Shown here piece by piece: positions 6,875 through 9,364 of a stretch of DNA of 9,364 bases; position 1 is the stretch's first letter; every line of letters starts with the position of its first letter. Position numbers and translations under genes: made by a program. A model generated the notes under the pieces. That model worked only from the letters and a program-made list of their open reading frames with translations. It was not told the origin of the DNA and ran no database searches. Origin of the DNA: Thiohalobacter sp. (GTDB lineage: Bacteria > Pseudomonadota > Gammaproteobacteria > DSM-19610); NCBI GenBank assembly GCA_027080445.1, contig JALWRY010000026.1, forward strand, positions 1 to 9,364. Reading direction: 5' to 3'.

Positions 6875-6903
6875 AGTCTAGCCTACGGGCAAGGTATTAC
6901 CAA
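6875..6903 (-). promoter_or_regulatory. Candidate sigma-70 promoter for the sensor kinase gene
   Basis: On the minus strand TTGGTA (6903-6898), a 17-bp spacer and TAGACT (6880-6875) lie in the 92-bp gap before the kinase ATG. Each box matches consensus at four of six positions, so this is only a plausible promoter. It would give a leader of about 30 bases. Confidence 0.3.
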
Positions 6904-6927
6904 CTGCACGCCCGGCCGGATCGGGGC

Positions 6928-7959
6928 TTATTGACCAACGGGGTGTGTCACCAGATCTCCCAGTCGTTTTCTTAGTCTTTCCGCACGAGGATACGGGATC
7001 TGGTAAACCCGGCCATCCAGCCGGGCATGCAGGTCGGAAATGACAGATGCGTTATCACCGGAAGCGTCGGCCAGGTCGAACCAGAGCAGCATTTTCCTGT
7101 CCTGCTCAACCGTATGCGCCGTGATCCTGAGACCATCCCATGTCTCGTAGATGGCGTTTACCGCGGTCGATTCCGGCAGCTGAATCGCCTTGTGAACAAA
7201 AACATCGTCCATTTTCAGTGCGGACAGCCCTCTTGCCAGGGGGTTTACCTGTACGCCCTGTTTCAGGGCAGCCCCTTCGGGGAGATTCATGACATGGTAG
7301 TTTGCAGCCCCCTGGCGTGATTTCTCCACCACCAGGCGACTGCCATCCGGCTGGATGATCGTGACACGTTTGACGCGTTTCGGTTTGATATGGATAAACT
7401 GTCTGTCAACCCAGTCGACCGGCCTTGGCGGCAGAACCAGGTGGCCGGCAAGCAGCCATGACCGTTGTTGGCCCGACACACGTGCATAAATTCCGTCCCT
7501 GCCCCCGGCGATCAGGCCCGCCTGGATCATACCGACAATGAGCGATGCGACAGGCTTGTCTGCCGTTGCGTACAAGGCAATGCGGGTGTTAGCTGTGTGT
7601 ACAGACGGTTCCTCGACGCCCAGTCGCACATAGTTTTTCGGCCGGTCGGTTTTGGGCTCGATTTTTTCCAGCAACGCCATACCGAGCAACAGGGGTTTGA
7701 CCCGTTCAAATAGCACCGGGTAACCACCCTTGCCCGGCAACTGCCAGTGATCGCCTTTTTTCGTGACATCGTAGACCAGACCGTGGTGTTCAACGCGGAT
7801 GCGCGTGATGTCGTTCAGTGCCTGTTCCAGGCCCGGGAACAGGCGCTGGGCGCCGTGGGCGGCATCGGAGCGGGAAGACGGTTTCTCCCGCGTCAACCAC
7901 ACGGTGGCCGTGATCAGTACCACGACAGACAGCATAATCACCGGAAGTTTGCTTTTCAT
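6928..7959 (-). CDS. DUF4340 membrane-anchored protein of a Gld-type ABC system
   Basis: This 343-residue protein is recognised as DUF4340, a family of unknown biochemical function commonly encoded right after a GldG-like gene in operons for a GldA/GldF-type ABC transporter. Residues 4-22 form one N-terminal hydrophobic segment, leaving the rest, rich in beta strands, outside the inner membrane. Family-like stretches are LFPGLEQALNDITRIRVEH near the start, the KGGYPVLFERV segment, and PVDWVDRQFIHI around the middle. The ATG at 7959 is chosen because GGAG precedes it by five bases and the anchor follows directly. In-frame starts at 7983 and 8043 exist; the first would begin one base after the upstream stop but has no Shine-Dalgarno, and the second overlaps the upstream gene and adds an unlikely cysteine-rich stretch. 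The close spacing suggests co-transcription with the GldG-like gene. Family assignment is good; the substrate of the system is unknown. Confidence 0.82.
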   Translation of the reverse strand: MKSKLPVIMLSVVVLITATVWLTREKPSSRSDAAHGAQRLFPGLEQALNDITRIRVEHHGLVYDVTKKGDHWQLPGKGGYPVLFERVKPLLLGMALLEKIEPKTDRPKNYVRLGVEEPSVHTANTRIALYATADKPVASLIVGMIQAGLIAGGRDGIYARVSGQQRSWLLAGHLVLPPRPVDWVDRQFIHIKPKRVKRVTIIQPDGSRLVVEKSRQGAANYHVMNLPEGAALKQGVQVNPLARGLSALKMDDVFVHKAIQLPESTAVNAIYETWDGLRITAHTVEQDRKMLLWFDLADASGDNASVISDLHARLDGRVYQIPYPRAERLRKRLGDLVTHPVGQ

Positions 7960-7964
7960 CCCCG

Positions 7965-7968
7965 CTCC
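7965..7968 (-). promoter_or_regulatory. Ribosome binding site deciding the DUF4340 start
   Basis: The minus strand reads GGAG five bases before the ATG at 7959, within a GGTGGAG run. It favours this ATG over the in-frame ATGs at 7983 and 8043. Confidence 0.6.
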
Positions 7969-7984
7969 ACCGCGTAGCGCCATC

Positions 7985-9364
7985 TTACGTAGTGAATGTG
8001 CGATGCATACGCCGCATGCGCAGCAGGCCGAGCACCAGGGCAAACAGGATCACCAGCAAAGGCACCAGACCGATATTCACGACTTTCAGCCACATACCCA
8101 GCGTATTGATATCCCTGTTCAGGTCGTGCTGCACGTTGCGCAAGGCCTTGCGGGTCTTGATCTGCCCGGTCTGAAATTTTTGCAAGGCCTCCTGCTGCGC
8201 CGCACTCATGATACGTACGCTGTCCCCGTATTTTTTTTGCTGGAGGTCGCGGATTTTTTGTTGGGTTTCGCTGAGCTGGATTTGCAGGGCGCGTTCGCGG
8301 GCGCGGAATTGTTTTTCGGCATGCTCTTTCAGCGCAGCCACCTTGATAAACGGGCGCGCGGAACGACCGCGACTGCGCAGGCTGATCAGGTCGTTGCTGC
8401 CGCTGAGGTTCTCCAATGCGTTAATCAGGAATGCCCCGTTATCGGCGCGGGGGACGGCGACACGCCGGCCATAGAAGTCCCGGAAATCGACCCAGAAGCG
8501 GTCGTCGAGCATATCGGTGTCTGCAACAACAATGACATTCACCGATCCGCGCGAGCGGGTCAACCGGTCTGCCGTATTTGCGCCCGAAATACCTTGCGGG
8601 AAAGCGCTTTTAACTTCACCACGGACATGCGCCGCCAGCGTCAGGGGCGTACCGCCCGGTTGATAGGTCTGTAGCAGTTCGGTTGGGCGGGTGCCATATT
8701 TCACGTAGCCCGCTTCCATCTGCATGGCCTGGTCGCTGGTCTGGATCAGGGGGGAAATCTGTGTCGTGGCGTCCGGCCGTTTCAACAGGTAACCGGAACT
8801 TGCCATCACCAGCGACTGCAAGTCCGCCGTGACGAAGTCCTTGTCGTTGAAGTTTTTCCTGCCCAGGGTCAGCCACACCACATAGTCCACCGGCGTGCCG
8901 CGACTTGTCGTTATCTGGGTGGCGTTGCGACGATCGGCCGCAATATAATCCGGCGCCAGCTGCAGACCCCAGGCGCTCAACAGGGGCTTGAGATCCGCAC
9001 TGCGAACCGCTTCCACGTAACCCTGGTCCGGGCTGGTCACTTTCGGCATGGACCGGTCGGCTTCCGAAAAGCCGTCAAGGAACACCAGCGCGCGGCCGCT
9101 GCCGAGTACATACTGGTCGATAGCGAAGCGGGTTTTTTCCGGCAGTTTCTGTGGATAGACCACCATCAACACATCAATCTTGTCGGGGATATGTTCACTG
9201 TCGCTCGCCAGTTCCCGCACATCGAAAGACTGCTTCATGCGGGTGAGCACGAACCAGTCCTGTTGTGGCTCGCCGTGCAGTGGATCATCCGCGCGTGCAT
9301 CGGCCGAGAGGGGTAAACCGGACATCAGCCCCACCACCGGCTTTTGCGGGTTCGCCAGGTTGTA
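7985..9364 (-). CDS. GldG-like ABC transporter auxiliary protein, N-terminus cut by window edge
   Basis: The frame is open to base 9364 and gives the last 459 residues. It begins YNLANPQKPVVG, a typical internal segment, so a GTG at 9337 is not the real start; the full protein is probably about 600 residues or more, with an N-terminal membrane anchor outside the window. It belongs to the ABC_transp_aux (GldG-type) family: extracytoplasmic proteins working with a GldA-like ATPase and GldF-like permease. Family features are KIDVLMVVYPQKLPE and YVLGSGRALVFLDGF, VIVVADTDMLDDRFW (about 277-291) and GAFLINALENLSGSNDLIS (about 310-328). A charged coiled coil (about 347-415) and a C-terminal membrane helix (about 426-449) follow, with a short basic tail. 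Outside gliding bacteroidetes the role is unknown, so gliding motility should not be inferred. It precedes the DUF4340 gene, 25 bp away from its chosen start. Confidence 0.85.
   Translation of the reverse strand, partial: YNLANPQKPVVGLMSGLPLSADARADDPLHGEPQQDWFVLTRMKQSFDVRELASDSEHIPDKIDVLMVVYPQKLPEKTRFAIDQYVLGSGRALVFLDGFSEADRSMPKVTSPDQGYVEAVRSADLKPLLSAWGLQLAPDYIAADRRNATQITTSRGTPVDYVVWLTLGRKNFNDKDFVTADLQSLVMASSGYLLKRPDATTQISPLIQTSDQAMQMEAGYVKYGTRPTELLQTYQPGGTPLTLAAHVRGEVKSAFPQGISGANTADRLTRSRGSVNVIVVADTDMLDDRFWVDFRDFYGRRVAVPRADNGAFLINALENLSGSNDLISLRSRGRSARPFIKVAALKEHAEKQFRARERALQIQLSETQQKIRDLQQKKYGDSVRIMSAAQQEALQKFQTGQIKTRKALRNVQHDLNRDINTLGMWLKVVNIGLVPLLVILFALVLGLLRMRRMHRTFTT

Noticed and set aside
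7799..8674. 291-residue plus-strand ORF opposite the DUF4340 and GldG-like genes
   Set aside because: It crosses the boundary between two well-supported minus-strand genes and has no recognisable domain or good ribosome binding site.

Overview
The window is a compact, gene-dense piece of bacterial chromosome. By eye it is moderately GC-rich. Every credible gene lies on the minus strand, so transcription runs from the right edge to the left edge. The mercury reductase is very close to proteobacterial (Tn501/Tn21-type) MerA as I remember it. The GldG/DUF4340 pair and the bacterial GH100 invertase would also fit a gammaproteobacterium, possibly an autotrophic or methylotrophic one. That placement is inference, since the window has no rRNA or phylogenetic marker.

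Layout in transcription order: (1) 9364-6928, a GldG-like ABC-transporter auxiliary protein whose N-terminus is cut by the window edge, followed by a DUF4340 protein; together they form the end of a Gld-type ABC operon. (2) 6835-4334, a large membrane sensor histidine kinase with two periplasmic solute-binding-type domains and no receiver domain. (3) 4298-1154, a mercury-resistance operon with a MerR-type promoter, then merT, merP, merA and a gene for a MerC-like membrane protein carrying an unusual cysteine-rich tail. (4) 1077-1, the first 359 residues of a GH100 alkaline/neutral invertase, cut by the left edge.

The mer genes read as one unit. MerP would bind Hg(II) in the periplasm, MerT and the MerC-like protein would carry it across the inner membrane on cysteine pairs, and MerA would reduce it to Hg(0) with NADPH. 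The promoter has the long spacer and dyad bound by MerR, but merR is not in its usual divergent position or anywhere else in the window. merB, merD and merE are also absent, and no transposase, IS end or integron element is seen, so this looks like a resident chromosomal operon.

The most unusual item is the last mer gene (1154-1867). Its N-terminal half is a four-helix MerC-like transporter. A fifth predicted helix then leads to a tail with six regularly spaced cysteines, which topology would place in the periplasm, apparently a built-in metal-binding domain. A second perfect dyad at the mer transcription start (4249-4266) and a 14-bp palindrome ahead of the invertase gene (1120-1133) are possible regulatory sites with no assigned regulator.
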